The notes under the pieces were generated by a model. It was given only the letters and a program-made list of their open reading frames with translations. It was not told the origin of the DNA and did no database searches. 64,000 nt of DNA from positions 15,476,282 through 15,540,281 of the forward strand of contig NC_065535.1 in the NCBI RefSeq assembly GCF_932294415.1. The letters run 5' to 3'. Shown here one piece after another: positions 46,197 to 58,791 of the stretch (position 1 is its first letter; the number at the start of each line of letters is the position of its first letter). The translations under genes were made by a program, and so were the position numbers. The DNA comes from Quercus robur. Lineage: Eukaryota > Streptophyta > Magnoliopsida > Fagales > Fagaceae.

Positions 46197-47880
46197 AAAA
46201 AGAGTCATAATTATCTCCAAAAATTAATGGAGTAAATAATAGCTAATAAAATACCATTAACATTTCCAAGAAATAATAAAAAAAGAAAAAAATATATATA
46301 CATTGACATGATCCATAGTATGTACCATAGTAAAGAACAATAAAGAAAAGTCTGTGGATTCAGAGTTGCATTGGATAATGTCAATAAGTTTTACATGAGA
46401 TAGCAAATTAGAATAGGGTTTTTCAATTTGTACACTTCAATTTTACTGTGCTGATTTGTTTTCCCTGGAATTGGTAGTTAAGCCGTCACAGTGGTTTTTT
46501 CTTTGGAATAATTTTTCCATCGGTTTTCTCAACATCAGCATATTACGCATGCTTTTGGTTCTGGTGTCATTCCTATTAGCACAATATCGTGTTCGATTGC
46601 TTTAATCAAAGCCCTTACATAATTGGACTAAATAATTAACTGGACATAATTGGCACAATCGGAGTCTCTGCAAACAAGCATCATTAACTACAGATCTTTC
46701 GAAATTGACAAATATTATTAAGTGAGAACACATAAGATGGATCCTTAGATTCTATCTGTGATCATAGCTGACATAATAAACAAGTATTATGTGTATGAAT
46801 GAAAATCCAAAATCAGACTTGACTTGAGGGAAGGACCAAGGCTGAACCATTGAAATTGATTGTAGTGGTAGAATTCAAAGAGAAGAAATTAGCTTTATTG
46901 ATGTCCGAAAAGCCTATTGCCGTCATTCTTGATGATTTGAGAAGTAATGATCTTGTATGCTCTTTCTGTGGGATGAAAACTATCCCAAAAAACATAGTCA
47001 TTCACATCTGTACAGATTGCAGACGATGGGTTACATATTGGAGCTACCTCTATTAGTCCTGAACCACAGCACCCTTTCTCCGCTATCTTAAAGCCTGTAT
47101 ATGTAATATACAGAAAAATTATTATTATTATTTTATAAAGAAAATAGCAAAGATCAATTGGTGAAACAGGAGGTTATTCGCTATTTATTTGATTTTTCAA
47201 AAACAATTACTTAAGTAGCCTCAAATGGCACTATTTCGTTATGTTGCCTCATTTGGAACTCGAGTCTCTGAAAGTCGAGTTCCAAGGGATAACTCAAGTC
47301 TCAAAGACTCGAGTTCCATAGAGAAAAAAACCTAAGTTGAGATTTTTTTTAAAGTTTTTAGTGAAACTTGAGTTTCAAAGAGTCAAGTTCTTCACATTGC
47401 TAAATAGCCTCATTTGGAACATTTGGAACTAACTCCCAAATACTAGAGTTCCAAATGAAGCTACTTAGCAAAATAGTTTCATTTGAGGTTACTTAATGAA
47501 ATTGTTTGTGAAATTCAAATAAATAGCAAAAGAGGCTAGTGAAACAGGATGATGGTAATGGTTGATGACAAAGTCATTAAGATAACAACAAATGATTAAA
47601 AAAAAAACTGTTGTAAAATATTCTTTGAGTTCCTAAAATATAGGTTAAGTTTTAGGAATTTAAAATGTGTACATTTTGTTATTTTGACCATTCATTTTAA
47701 ATTTCAATGACAAAAATAGAGCAAATATAGTCTAGGTTCCATTTTTGTCACTAAAATATGTATTTCTATTAAATATATTACAAAAAAATTAATGAAAGTG
47801 ACAAAGTTTTCCTTTCAACCAATTTTGAATAAACCATTTTTGACACATAATTAGTTTTATAAACTGCTATGTCCAAAATA

Positions 47881-49422
47881 GGTGTCTTTTGGCTGAATAT
47901 TGCAGAAAATCGAGTTTATTTGTGATATGGGTACTGTTCAAATTTAATTGGGAAATTGAGGAAAGAGACTTAATTTTGGCAACGGTGTTGCCGAAATTCT
48001 AACAAAAAGCATGAGAGGGAAAAGTTTGAATTTTGGTAATCTCATTACCGAAATTCTTACTGCTCGAAATTATTGCCTAGCTGCCAGGTAAAGTGCTAAA
48101 AGGAAACCAATTGTTGCAACCAAGTTGCCAATATTGTAGGGGAGTGAGGAGAGAGAAAATAGGAATTGTGGCAACCAAGTTGCCAAAAATGGGAGGGAAA
48201 AAGAAAAAGAAAAAAAGAATTGTGGCAACCAAGTTGCCAAAAACTTGGGTAGAAATTTAATATGCAAAAATAAAAATATATCAAAAAGAGTTGGAAGGAC
48301 ATGAAATAATATTAGGGGGAAAATGGCGATGAAAATAATCATAATAATATTCAAATTTCAAAAATATAGTAGAACAATTCTTGATTACATAAAAATATTA
48401 ATCATTCTTTGTAAAATGCATATATAGTTTACAAAATTTTGCTACCAATATTTATTTACAGTTGTTTATTTGTTTCTATGAAAAGGAAAGTTTTTAAAAC
48501 TAAAATTGATTATGTCACAAGAAAATTAAATGAATTAGTTATATTATAATTTGAAAAGTGGTTATGAGAAGAACTTAAATATAAAAACTTAATAAGTAAT
48601 TTTACATCTCAAAAGGTAAGAAGAATGTTATTTTTTAAATAATGAATTTTAAATATAAGAAATGCTCCATTTCAATCTTATTTCAAAATCAGTTATATCA
48701 TAAGAAAATTAAATGGATTACTCAAATTATAGATTAAAAAGTTGTAATTAGGAAAACCTATATATACTAACTAAATTAATAAGAAGAGTAGCTTTTATGT
48801 AAATTAAAAAAAAAAACAAAAAAAAAAAAACTATAATGGATTTTAGATATGAAATGGTCCCACTTAAGATTATGCTCTTAGCCTCTTAGGCCTCAACTTG
48901 ATTTAAGCCAGTACCGATTGTATCTATAGCTCATTAGTGGCGTGGTCTTGTCATATTGTGTTTCTTTTGTTAATAATATTTTCTCATTCAATGTTGAAAT
49001 TTTATTTTGCATAAGACAAATCCTTGGAGCATTAAGAAAAGCTCATCTATGTTTGTTTTGATATGGTTTCAATGAAGCTATGAATGTTTAATGTAAATAT
49101 TTGTTTATTAGCAAAAAAAAAAAAAAAAAATTCCCTCCCATTTTCGGCAACTTGGTTGCCACAATTCCTATTTTCTCTCTCCTCACTCCCCTACAATTTC
49201 TGCAACTTGATTGCCACAATTGGTTTCCTTTCCGCCACAGGCAGCACAAATTTTGGTAATGAGATTACCAAAATTCAAACTTTTCTTTCTCATACTTTTT
49301 GTTAGAATTTCGGCAACACCGTGGCCGAAATTCACTCTCTTTCCTCAATTTCCCAAATAACTTTGAACAATACCTATATCACAAATAAACTCAATTTTTT
49401 GCAATATTTGGTCAAAACACTC
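47881..49422. mobile_element. Mutator-like foldback element in intron 4 of GDSL copy A
   Basis: 1,542 bp flanked by the 9-bp duplication TCCAAAATA (47872-47880 and 49423-49431). Copy B has the single unoccupied TCCAAAATA at about 60651. The ends are inverted repeats of about 330 bp: GGTGTCTTTTGGCTGAATAT on the left and, inverted, GAGTGTTTTGACCAAATATT on the right, continuing through TTGAGTTTATTTGTGATAT. Inside the arms the word CAACCAAGTTGCCA recurs. There is no transposase. Long inverted repeats plus a 9-bp duplication point to the Mutator superfamily. Confidence 0.92.
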
Positions 49423-50936
49423 TCCAAAATAATATAAATACCATATTTCAAGGACAAATAAATAAATAAATAAATAAATAATTCTGTGACAAAATTTGTG
49501 AGTTACCATTCTTTTCAGGGTGTTCAATGAGATCAAGAAGAGGGTTGTAAATATCAAGATAGACCATTCTGCTATCGGGCATGTCCTTGTAAAGGGAATC
49601 CAACAAGGTAGTTAGTTTAGCATTGAACAACGTTGCTAGCTGATTGTGGCCTTCTCCACACTGTTTGCGTACTCCTCCAGCAACAGTTCTTTGTGATGGC
49701 ACACATCTGATTGGCGGAGCTCCGAGTACTCCAATCCTTCGTGCTCCTAGTGAATAAATTTCCTCGAAAACATAACAAGGGACATCAAGTATTATTATTG
49801 TTCTTGTCAGTTTATTTTAGAAACGAGAGTATCCAAAACTTATGGTTATCATGAGGTCCTGTTATTCTTGTCTATGTCATTCTTTTTTGGTTCTTTGGTA
49901 ATAGAAATAGGAAAGCAACACTATTGCTACAATAATGAGCTTGAGTGTGACCAAGAAAGTTGTGTCATTGAAATTTAAAATTTAATTGATAGGATGAAAC
50001 CTTACCTTCAAGAATTGGGTACCGTACTTGAGCATAAGGTCAGTGTAGGAATTGAAATCGTACTCATATCTTCGTGAAGTAGGTCCAAAATATACATTGG
50101 CGATGTCGCAGCTACTTAATGAAATGAGATATAGACTTCTAGTTAAGATGAAGTTTGTCTTGTTTGCTCCAACAATTCCTTGAAGCCTCACAATGTATTC
50201 TTTCAACATTCCAAGTTGATCGAACAACGACCATCTTGACTTCGATAAAAAAAAAAATTTTAAAATTTTAAAAAAAAAATGATAAAATGGGAAATACGTA
50301 TTACACAAACTATGCGTGCACCCAAAAAAAAGGAACAAAAGTATTGTGCGTGTACCGCTAGTTTGGGTGTCAAGGGATCATATCCAGAGCCACCAGAAGC
50401 GAAGCAAACACCTATAATGAGGTCTTGAGGTTGCAGGTTTGGATCCATATAAGGAAATTTTTAAAAGAATGAAAAATTTTATTTTGACTCGTATGTATTC
50501 TAAAAGTTCAAGTCCGTTTGGAACAACTTATTGGTGTAGCTTATTTGTATAATATTTATCAAAATATATAGCTTTTTTGTATAAACTTTGAATTTTGTTT
50601 TTTAGTGTGAGTAGAAAATATAACTCATATAAAAAGTAGAAAGAAAAAAAAAAAAAGGAAATTACATTTTTTTTCAATCTTAAACTATATTACATTTTAC
50701 ATTTACCCCCTTAAACTACGAAAATGCACCATCAGCACCTTAAGGGTGTGTTTGTTTATAAGTGAAATAGGGTGGATGGAAAACTTTGGAGAGAAAATGG
50801 GAAGGAAAGCTTTTTTAGACTGTGTTTGGTTGGGTGAAGAGGAAGGAAAATAAATAGTGGGGCCCGGGTGTTTTCTCCCCAAGCCTACCAAAAAGTTTTC
50901 TCTCCAAAATGGAGAGAAAAATGGAGTTGTTTAATG

Positions 50937-51498
50937 CAAGGTTTTCAGACCCGGACCGTTCATTGAACCGTAAAAGGGAGAGGTTCAAGGTTTTTGAGGT
51001 CGAATTGAGGTCGAACCGGGGTCAAATCGTGATGACGCCATAATTAATTAAAGCCTAAATATAGATATTAAATTTATAAAACTAGCAAAATTTACAATAT
51101 ATCTATATATGTGAGGGAAATTTAATGATTTTCAAGCATATATTTAATAATTAAATAAGAAAGTTAATAAAATAAAATAATAACCATGAAAACATTAAAA
51201 TTTATGATTAATTTTTGAAGTAAATTTGAATATCTTTGAAGGATTTTAATTATAATTTTTTTTTATTCCTTGTAAGAGATGGATAATTTAATTAAGTAGA
51301 ATAAAATTGTAAAAAAAAAAAAAAAAAATTGCTAAGGGGTTGGACCACACGGTTCTCACCGCTTCGTGCGGTCCAACCCTGGTTTTAGCGGTTCACGGAA
51401 TTAACAAAAAATCCGGTTCTTTATGCTTAAAAAACCGGTTTTCATCCCAGTTCCCGGTTTTCACGGTCCAACCTCCCGGTCCGGTTTTGAAAACCATG
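50937..51498. mobile_element. hAT-type MITE in intron 1 of GDSL copy A
   Basis: 562 bp. The ends are CAAGGTTTTCAGACCCGGACC and, inverted, CATGGTTTTCAAAACCGGACC, flanked by the 8-bp duplication GTTTAATG (50929-50936, 51499-51506). Copy B shows one GTTTAATG at about 62082, the unoccupied site. Subterminal GGTTC/CCGGTT words recur. No coding sequence. Confidence 0.9.
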
Positions 51499-52481
51499 GT
51501 TTAATGGACGAAAATGCCCATGTGCAACGTCCAATTACTTTCTTCTTCTTTTTATCTTTTTTTTTTTTCCTTTTTTTTTTGTGTGTGTGCTTTCCTGAGC
51601 ACTTCTTCCTTTTTTTTTTTTTTTTTTCTTTTTTCTTTTTTTCCTTTCCTGGATGTTGCCCTTTTTTTTTCTTGGGCTGTGGGTGTGATAGTTATTTAGT
51701 TTATCTATTTATTTATTTTTTAACTAGACATGATATTTTTTTGGGACATGATTTTTATTTTTTAATAAATTGGGTGATTTTTTTTGTCACTTTTTTGTTT
51801 TAATTGGCCATCATTTTTAAACAATGGTATATGAGTAAATTTATACAAATTCACTTTTTTCATCCCTCCACTTTTCCACTCCCCCCCCCCCCCAAAAAAA
51901 AAAAAGATAAATTAAAATATTTTCTATCCTCTCACTTTCCACCCCTCCAACCAAATGAACCCTAAAACCAAAACCTTGTAATACTTAGACCCCTTACATC
52001 ACTTTCCCAATTAAGTTGGACAAAAAACATAGTCACATGAGTTGTGCATGACACCAACAGGCATGGAACCCACTAATCCCAACTAAAATGATTAAAATGC
52101 GCCCCCCCCCCCCAAAAACCCAAAACAAATCCCCACTTTTTTCCTAAAATCTTGTTTGGCTAGAGAGAAAAAGAAAATTAACAGAAATATGAATTCAAAA
52201 AACAGTGCCACCAAGATGAACAACAATTGTGAGGGGCATTTCGGTCATTCTATGTAAGCTTAGAGGGTTCCATTTTAGCCGATGTTACTTGAAACTCAAA
52301 TAACTCAAGTGACTATGGGCTATTTGGTAGTAGTGTTTAAGTATTGTTGTTCAAAATGATGTGAAAATTATGGCTTAAAAAGTGTTGTGAAAATACGTGT
52401 TTAAAGTACTCATAATGTAAAAAATGTGTTTGGTATCATATTTCAAATAACATATTTTAAAATATGGAAAAAGATAATTGT

Positions 52482-53153
52482 GGGCCCGTTTGGTACTATT
52501 GTTTAAGTAACAATACGTATTTCCACAACACTTTTTCACTCATATGTATTTTTACAATACTTAAACGTACTAGAAATCTCTTACCAAACGGTATGAGTGC
52601 GTATTTTTTTAAAAAGTAAAAAATATCTGACATGAATAGTACAGTTAGTACTATTTTATTTTATGAGCCTCTTCACTCGCCCTTTCTTTTTTCCTTCAAT
52701 GCTCTTCGTCCTTCTGAACCCTAGGTCCCAACATCTTTGCTTTTCTTTTGTTGTTTCTTTCTTTTGTTTGCTCTAAATGTTTGATTTGGTTTGTGTTTTG
52801 TGGGTGAGGGTTAAACTCAAATGGGTTTTGTTTACTAGGTTTGAGATTCTATTTCTATGGGTTTTGTTTTGTTGGTGGGGTTAAATGCAAGAGAGATAGG
52901 AAAAAAAAAAAGAAAGAAAAAGAAAACCAGTGGGTTTCGTAGGAAAAATAAAAAAGTCATTTAGGAGAGAAGAAAAAGTTGTATGTTCACATCGGTGGGT
53001 TCCACAAATTTTAATATATTTACAACAATGTCAATGAGTAACTTTGTTTGTATTTTTTGGAAATACGTATGAGTAAAAAAAAAAATGTGAAAAAACGTGT
53101 AATATTGTTTAAAAACTGAAAATTATTGTTTAAATGCATGTATCAACGGGCCT
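52482..53153. mobile_element. MITE-like inverted-repeat element in intron 1 of copy A
   Basis: Begins GGGCCCGTTTGGTACTATTG and ends with the inverted relative AAAGGCCCGTTGATACATGC. Interior words such as TGTTTAAGTA and AATACGTATTT recur. A related half-element starts at about 52315 (GGGCTATTTGGTAGTAGTG). No clear target-site duplication. Copy B lacks the whole interval, apparently by deletion between G/C-rich runs. Confidence 0.55.
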
Positions 53154-53211
53154 TTAGGGGACAATGGTGCATTATTTTAGTATATATAAAATAAGATATA
53201 GTGTATGATGT

Positions 53212-53888
53212 CAGGGACGGAACAACTCAAGGGCAAAGGGGGGCCATGCCCCCCCCCCCCCCACCCCCCCAAAAAAAACCTTTGAAAAAAAAATATACTA
53301 GTATGTATATTAACAAAAAGAATTTTAATTCTAGCTCTTAAATTTATATACTTGGCTCCCCTCCCCAAAAAATTTACAAATTGACCCAAGAAATCCAACA
53401 AATAGATAACAAGCAAAATCTATAAAAAAAAAAATGCACATATCCATATAATAAGAAAAATCTTTGGACAAATCATAAATTCAATCTAAGCAAAACCAAT
53501 AACAACAAATTAATTACAAATCCTAGCAAAAAAAATCATAAAACCCAATAACCTTTACCCAATTTCTCCCTCTCACTTGAGAGTTCTATGCCCCTCTCAA
53601 ATGACTTGACCCTCATAGCCATAGAGACAACTCCTATGCCACATATTGATCGCTTTATCCACACATCAATTATACTTTGAAAATATTAAGATGTGCTAAT
53701 TGACTTGTAAAACTCTTGATTATAAAATCCTATTATTAAAGTTTTTTTTAAAGAAAAAATACAAATAATAATTAATAAATTAATGCTAATAATACAACTT
53801 TGTCAACTTCTAATATTAATATTCCAATTTCTTAAAATCTAAGAACAAAGAACTTTGGCCCCCCAAGTTTGAATCCTGGATCGTCCTG
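53212..53888. mobile_element. Non-autonomous hAT element, older than the duplication
   Basis: Starts CAGGGACGGAACAACTC and, inverted from the right, CAGGACGATCCAGGATTC. It is flanked by TATGATGT (53204-53211) and TATAATGT (53889-53896), an 8-bp duplication with one difference. Copy B keeps the right part of this element and the flank TATGATGT at 62927, so the insertion predates the segmental duplication. It is 677 bp, with C and A runs and no coding sequence. Confidence 0.82.
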
Positions 53889-54670
53889 TATAATGTGATT
53901 TTCCCAAAAACACAAACAAACAAAAAGAAAATAATACCCACAGAGAGAGAGAGAGAGAGATCATGAATTAATACCTATCATGTCCAAGGGGACCTTGCCA
54001 TCGCTGAATCTGCCTGTTGCAACTTTTCCTTTGAAGTCATTCCCATACGGACTGTAATTAGCCTTAGATGGAGTTACTCGATTGTCGTTGTTGCCTGTAT
54101 CCACTGTCGAACCTCCTAAGACAAAAATTGCAGGATAGGTTTCATTTGGTGGTAGCTTTATGACAGCCATGGTGTTGTAGAAGAGAACAAACAATATGAG
54201 ATTGAACAATAATATAGAACAAGGGTGGGAGTTCACAAAGAGAGACTGCATTTTCTTCATTGGCTTGCTTGCTCACAGACTCAATGTGAAAGACGTATGT
54301 ACAGGTTGGCGGGGTGTGCAGTTTCCTTTGCATATGATATAAATAGTAGGTTGAACTATTGTTTTAATCCTGCACCTAACCTTCCTAGCTCCGACAGTGA
54401 GGGGCATTTCCCTATTTAGTTTGGGAAGAAGGGCAAAAGGCTAATTAATTTTCCCAAAAAGGGCAGAAGCCCATTTTGTCCCTTATTTAACCATTAAAAA
54501 CTTTACCAGTTGAGCTAACTGAAACCCACTATAACAAATGTTTTTTAGTACACTCTGGTTTGGATATTTTTCAAAAGGGAAATATTATTCAACTTAGCAT
54601 CTTTTTGAAAGACCACGTTTAATTTTTTTTTCTCAAAATTCCTTTTTTTTTTTAGATAAAAAAATCTTAT

Positions 54671-54857
54671 GGGCAAATTATAACTTACCCACATGTGGTT
54701 TGGTGAAAATTTAAGTTGCTTACCTGTAATTTGAAATTTAACACTTTAGCCATCTGAAATTAGCTCAGTTAGAGTTCTGTAACCCACCTAGCTCTGTTAA
54801 AAACAGGGTTAAATATGTAATTTTGTTATACTTTTATGTCTCTCTCCTCCAAAAACA

Positions 54858-54893
<36 letters not shown>

Positions 54894-55880
54894 ATAAAAA
54901 TGTAAGATGAAAAAAGATCAAAAAGATGTCGGTAAGGTTTTGAAAAAAAAAAATTAAGAGAAAAGCTTCCTTTGCCTAAGCTAAAGTCCACTCTCATTCT
55001 TTGGTTGAGTCCACAAACAAACTTCCTACAAGCAAATCAATGTACCAAGGTACCAGTGATTAATGATTTAAATTTTCTGTGTGGATTGGATACTCTGAAA
55101 TAAATGAAGGCCGAAAGAAAGGTTGTAAGCAGTGGGCCAGTGACGTTACACCGACTAGTTGAGTGGGAGATTTCAAGAAAAACATGCTTCTCAATTGAAA
55201 GGATGTATGGTATGAACACTCAATCAATGGATTACTTAGAAAAATAGGATTAGTTGCTGTAAACATTATAAACAAATTAAAAGACAAAACTACACGATGC
55301 TTTTCAATCCCAAGCAATTATATTTGGCGTTGTGTTCAATATCGTTCTCTAGACATTGGAGGGGAGTACTTCAAAGCAGCTGTGCCCACTCCTTTAAAGA
55401 TTCCCAGTTGTCCCTTGAAACAAGTTTCAAGTTTATGATCACAAATCATGTAGATATACTACTTTAATCTAGTATTCACTCTAAAACTTAACCAGCAACC
55501 AAACAAATCAATGAGAAATTACAATGTATTTGAACATATATAAAGAAGTGACAACAGCACGATAAGGAGTATATCAGTGCATACAACCCAGTAAATCAAT
55601 GACGAAACAAGATTTCATGTAGTTGTATATAATTTTTTTTTTTTTTTAAAAAAACCTTACCAACATCTTTTCGATCCTATTTGATATTATATTTTTATAT
55701 TTTTTGTGTTTTTGGAGGAGAGAGATATAAAAGTAAAGCAAAATTACACATTTAACCCTATTTTTAATAGAGGTGGGTTATAGAACCCTAACCTCAGGTG
55801 GGTAAAATGTCAAATTTCTAACCACATATAGGCAACTTAAATTTCAGCCAAATCACAAGTAGGTAAATTGTAATTTCCCC
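54671..55880. mobile_element. Mutator-like foldback element upstream of GDSL copy A
   Basis: 1,210 bp flanked by the 9-bp duplication AAATCTTAT (54662-54670, 55881-55889). The terminal inverted repeats are about 240 bp: GGGCAAATTATAACTTACCC on the left pairs with the inverted GGGGAAATTACAATTTACCT, followed by shared words such as AATTTAAGTTGC, GGGTTAAAT and CTCTCTCCTCCAAAAACAC. There is no transposase. It lies just outside the duplicated block. Confidence 0.88.
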
Positions 55881-55889
55881 AAATCTTAT

Positions 55890-57463
55890 ATATCTAAATA
55901 AAAATACTTATAGAAGATCTTAATTTTACGGGAGACCATGAACCCCACCTAATCTATATGTATAGTTCTAACTCTATCCTCCATCTCAACCACCACATCC
56001 CATTAGCCAATTGCATATTAACATATATTATATGTGGATTAGGTTTCGAAATGGAGCCCAATGCCATTCTAATCATAAAACCGCAAATTAACATATATTA
56101 TATGTGGATTAGGTTTCAAAATAGAGCCCAATGCCAGTCTAATCATAAAACCACAAATAGCAACAATGGGAATTATCCACAATTTAGAGCTTCAGAAGGT
56201 TCATGCTTTCATTATTTCTTGTAAATCTTGAGATTATAAGCATATTTGACCTATTGATGCCTGATTCTCATATTCAAAAAAATTTAATAATAGGTGACGT
56301 GGCAAGATTGATATTATTTATTATTATTATTATTATTTTGCTAAAAATAGTGTAGTTCAATTGGTTAACAATTCCTAATATTTCCAATATGTCCAGGTTT
56401 CAAATCTTCACTCTCTTATTGTAACTATCTAATTATCCAAAAATTAAAAATCCTCTATTTTATTTATTTTTTGAGAATCTTTATTTTTGTGGTTAGGGAA
56501 CAGAGTTACAGAGATGATTTGACTATGCCCTCAGATTTCTTTTATTATTTTTCTATAAATACTTAAATAGGATAGGACTATAGGAGTACAAAGTAAAAGA
56601 AAGAATAAAAAATAAAAAGATAAGGGTAAATTACAAGTTACACTCCTAAAATTTGGGAGTGTTTGGATATTACATCCTGAAATTTCAGAATTTAGATTTT
56701 ATCCCCTAAAGTTTGGGGGTGTTTGGAATTTACACTCTGGCGTTTCAAAATTTAGATTTTACCCCATAAAGTTTGGAAGTGTTCGGATTTTTCACTCCCA
56801 AATTCTGAAACTTTAAAGTGTAAAATCTAAACATCTTCAAACTTAAAGGAGTAAAATCTAAATACCCCTAAAATTTAGAGGGTAAACTTCAAATTCCGAA
56901 ATGTAAAAAAAAGAAAATGAGGCGGTCGATCATTTTGGGTAGATGAATACTAGGAAAAAGACCCTACATCATCAAATAGTATTGTTAGATGTGAACATTA
57001 TTAATACTAACTTGTAACCTCATGCACATACATGAATCCGCCTAAAGATATACAATAAGATGCAAAGTATAATTCTTATATATATAATTTAAATATTATT
57101 GATAATCATTCTTATTCTTATATTTTGTTAACTCTTTAAAAAGTCTTATAAGAATATTGTTAGGTATAAAATGTAAACTGTCAATGTTTATTCATTTAAT
57201 TACTTTTATTTTTCTATTACTTCTTATATTTTGTTATTATGAAGCGCTTTTTTTTTTTTTTTTGACGATTCCTTTATTCTAAACTCTTTGGTTTTTGTAT
57301 TTAATAACTCACTTAGATGAATATTTAAAAAGTGGTTCCACATTTGATTCTAAAATTAGGAAATAAAACTCTCTCTAAAAACAAATAACTTAGGACACAT
57401 GGTACAAAAATGACTCTAATTTAATTGGATTTTCTTTGAGTTTTGCCAACTAATATTAATTTT

Positions 57464-57529
<66 letters not shown>

Positions 57530-57839
57530 ATATATGGCATGGTTTGCAATTGTAAATCTCCTATAAATGGGCAACTAATGTCTTTTTTGGAAATATCTCA
57601 AAAAAAAAAAATTTGGCATGGTTGAAACTATCTCAAGGGAAAAAAAAAAAGTATTTTTCGAAAAAGGCAACTAAAATAGTAAGCACTAATAATTCTGAAA
57701 TTTTAGGTGGGAGTTTGGATCGTAATAAATTCAGAGGTTCGTATTCGTACTATAAAGCAAAGAAAGGGATATTTAAATGCGGTTCATTAAAGCCACATGA
57801 TTAAGCAGTTGATTGATGAGATCATTCAATTGATAATTA
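55890..57839. other. Intergenic with small repeats
   Basis: A 70-bp tandem pair lies at 56017-56156 (ATTAACATATATTATATGTG twice). At about 56626-56880 there is an inverted-repeat stretch (GGGTAAATTACAAGTTACAC with internal GTTTGG(G/A)GTGTT repeats) that resembles Mutator-like termini. A (TA)n(GT)n microsatellite lies at about 57465-57524. No gene was recognised. Confidence 0.6.
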
Positions 57840-58791
57840 CTATAAGAGAGCTTTATGGCAGTTAAAATCGATATGAGTAAGGCATACAATAGGGTAGAAT
57901 GAGTTTTTGTTAAAAAGGTGATGAGGAAGCTGGGTTTTCATGGAAAATGGATTGACTAGGTGCTGAAATGCATTACAATTGTCACGAATTCAATCTTGAT
58001 CAATGGGGAAGCTCACGATAAGATCTGCCCAAGTAGGGGGCTTTGACAAGGAGACCCATTATCCCCATATCTGTTCCTCCTATGCACAGAAGCCTTTCAG
58101 CCCTTATTGTTGAAGCAAATAACAGCCAAAGTCTCACAGGAGTATCTATATGTAGGGGCTGTTCTAGGGTTACCCATTTGTTCTTCGCGGATGATAGTCT
58201 ACTATTCTGTCGGGTAGAAAGATAGGAATGCACCAAGTTGGTAGAAATCGTAAAACTCTATGAGGCAGCCTCAGGACAAAAAATCAATGCAGATAAGTCC
58301 GCAGTGAATTTCAGCCACAATACAACCCCCGAAGCAAGAAGTGAAGTCTTGGAAATCCTTGGACCTATGTAGGACACAAGACAAGGTAAATACCTTGGCC
58401 TGCCAACTGTAATAGGCAAGTCGAAGAATCAAGGTTTCGTAGAAATAAATGAGAGAGTTGGAAAGAAACTATTGGGTTGGAAGGAGAAAATGCTCTCAAT
58501 GGGTGGAAAGGAAATTCGCATAAAAAGAGTAACCCAGGCAATCCCCACGTATACCATGAGCTGCTTCTTGCCCCCAAAAGGCTTGTGTGATGATTTGGAG
58601 AGGATGGAGAGGAATTTCTGGAGGGGTTAGAAAGACTAGAAGACAAAAATGTCTTGGGTCAACTGGAGGAAAATGTGCATGTCGAAGGCACATGGAGGTA
58701 TGGGCTTCCACAATCTCCAAGCTTTCAACTTAGCAATGTTAGCAAAGCAAGCATGGCGCATCTTGGCTAATCCAACATGCAATGATTTTCT
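57840..58791 (+). mobile_element. LINE fragment, RT region (LINE-1c)
   Basis: Starts within the RT (LMAVKIDMSKAYNRVE), then shows GDPLSPYLFLLCTEA, FADDSLLFCR, GQKINADKSAVNFS, KYLGLPTVIGKSK and WKEKMLSMGGKEI, and ends at HNLQAFNLAMLAKQAWRILA. Several stops and frame changes are present, for example at 57902 and 58226. It is cut at both ends: no endonuclease precedes it, and at 58791 it stops abruptly where segmental copy B begins. Confidence 0.9.

Larger units (their letters stand above)
46895..54260 (-). pseudogene. GDSL esterase/lipase (EXL-type), copy A, decayed
   Basis: Exons by alignment to copy B: 54260-53975, 50450-50356 (partial), 50239-50006, 49762-49507 and 47094-46895. The first half of exon 2 with its 3' splice site is deleted: copy B has about 70 bp more directly after GGATCCATAT. 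The nucleophile block, [13 protein letters not shown] in copy B, reads [13 protein letters not shown] here, with the key Asp replaced by Gly. The conserved PPIGCV in exon 4 reads PIRCV. Other exons stay open. Intron 4 carries the Mutator-like element at 47881-49422, and intron 1 holds several MITEs. The gene is on the minus strand with LINE-1b beyond its 3' end. Splicing to a functional enzyme is very unlikely. Confidence 0.88.
32439..54572 (+). repeat. Segmental duplication, copy A (expanded)
   Basis: Starts CACTTGACAAAAGCAGCG and ends near GTTTTTTAGTACACTC(T)GGTTTGG. It pairs in direct orientation with 58792-63870. Ungapped stretches look about 93-97% identical by eye. Copy A is 22 kb against 5.1 kb for copy B because of later insertions: the LINE at 32601-46196, the Mutator-like element at 47881-49422 and the hAT MITE at 50937-51498. 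Copy B has also suffered deletions. Confidence 0.88.

Noticed and set aside
51423-51803. Phe-rich frame over the poly(T) tract
   Set aside because: Low-complexity translation of T runs in the GDSL pseudogene intron.
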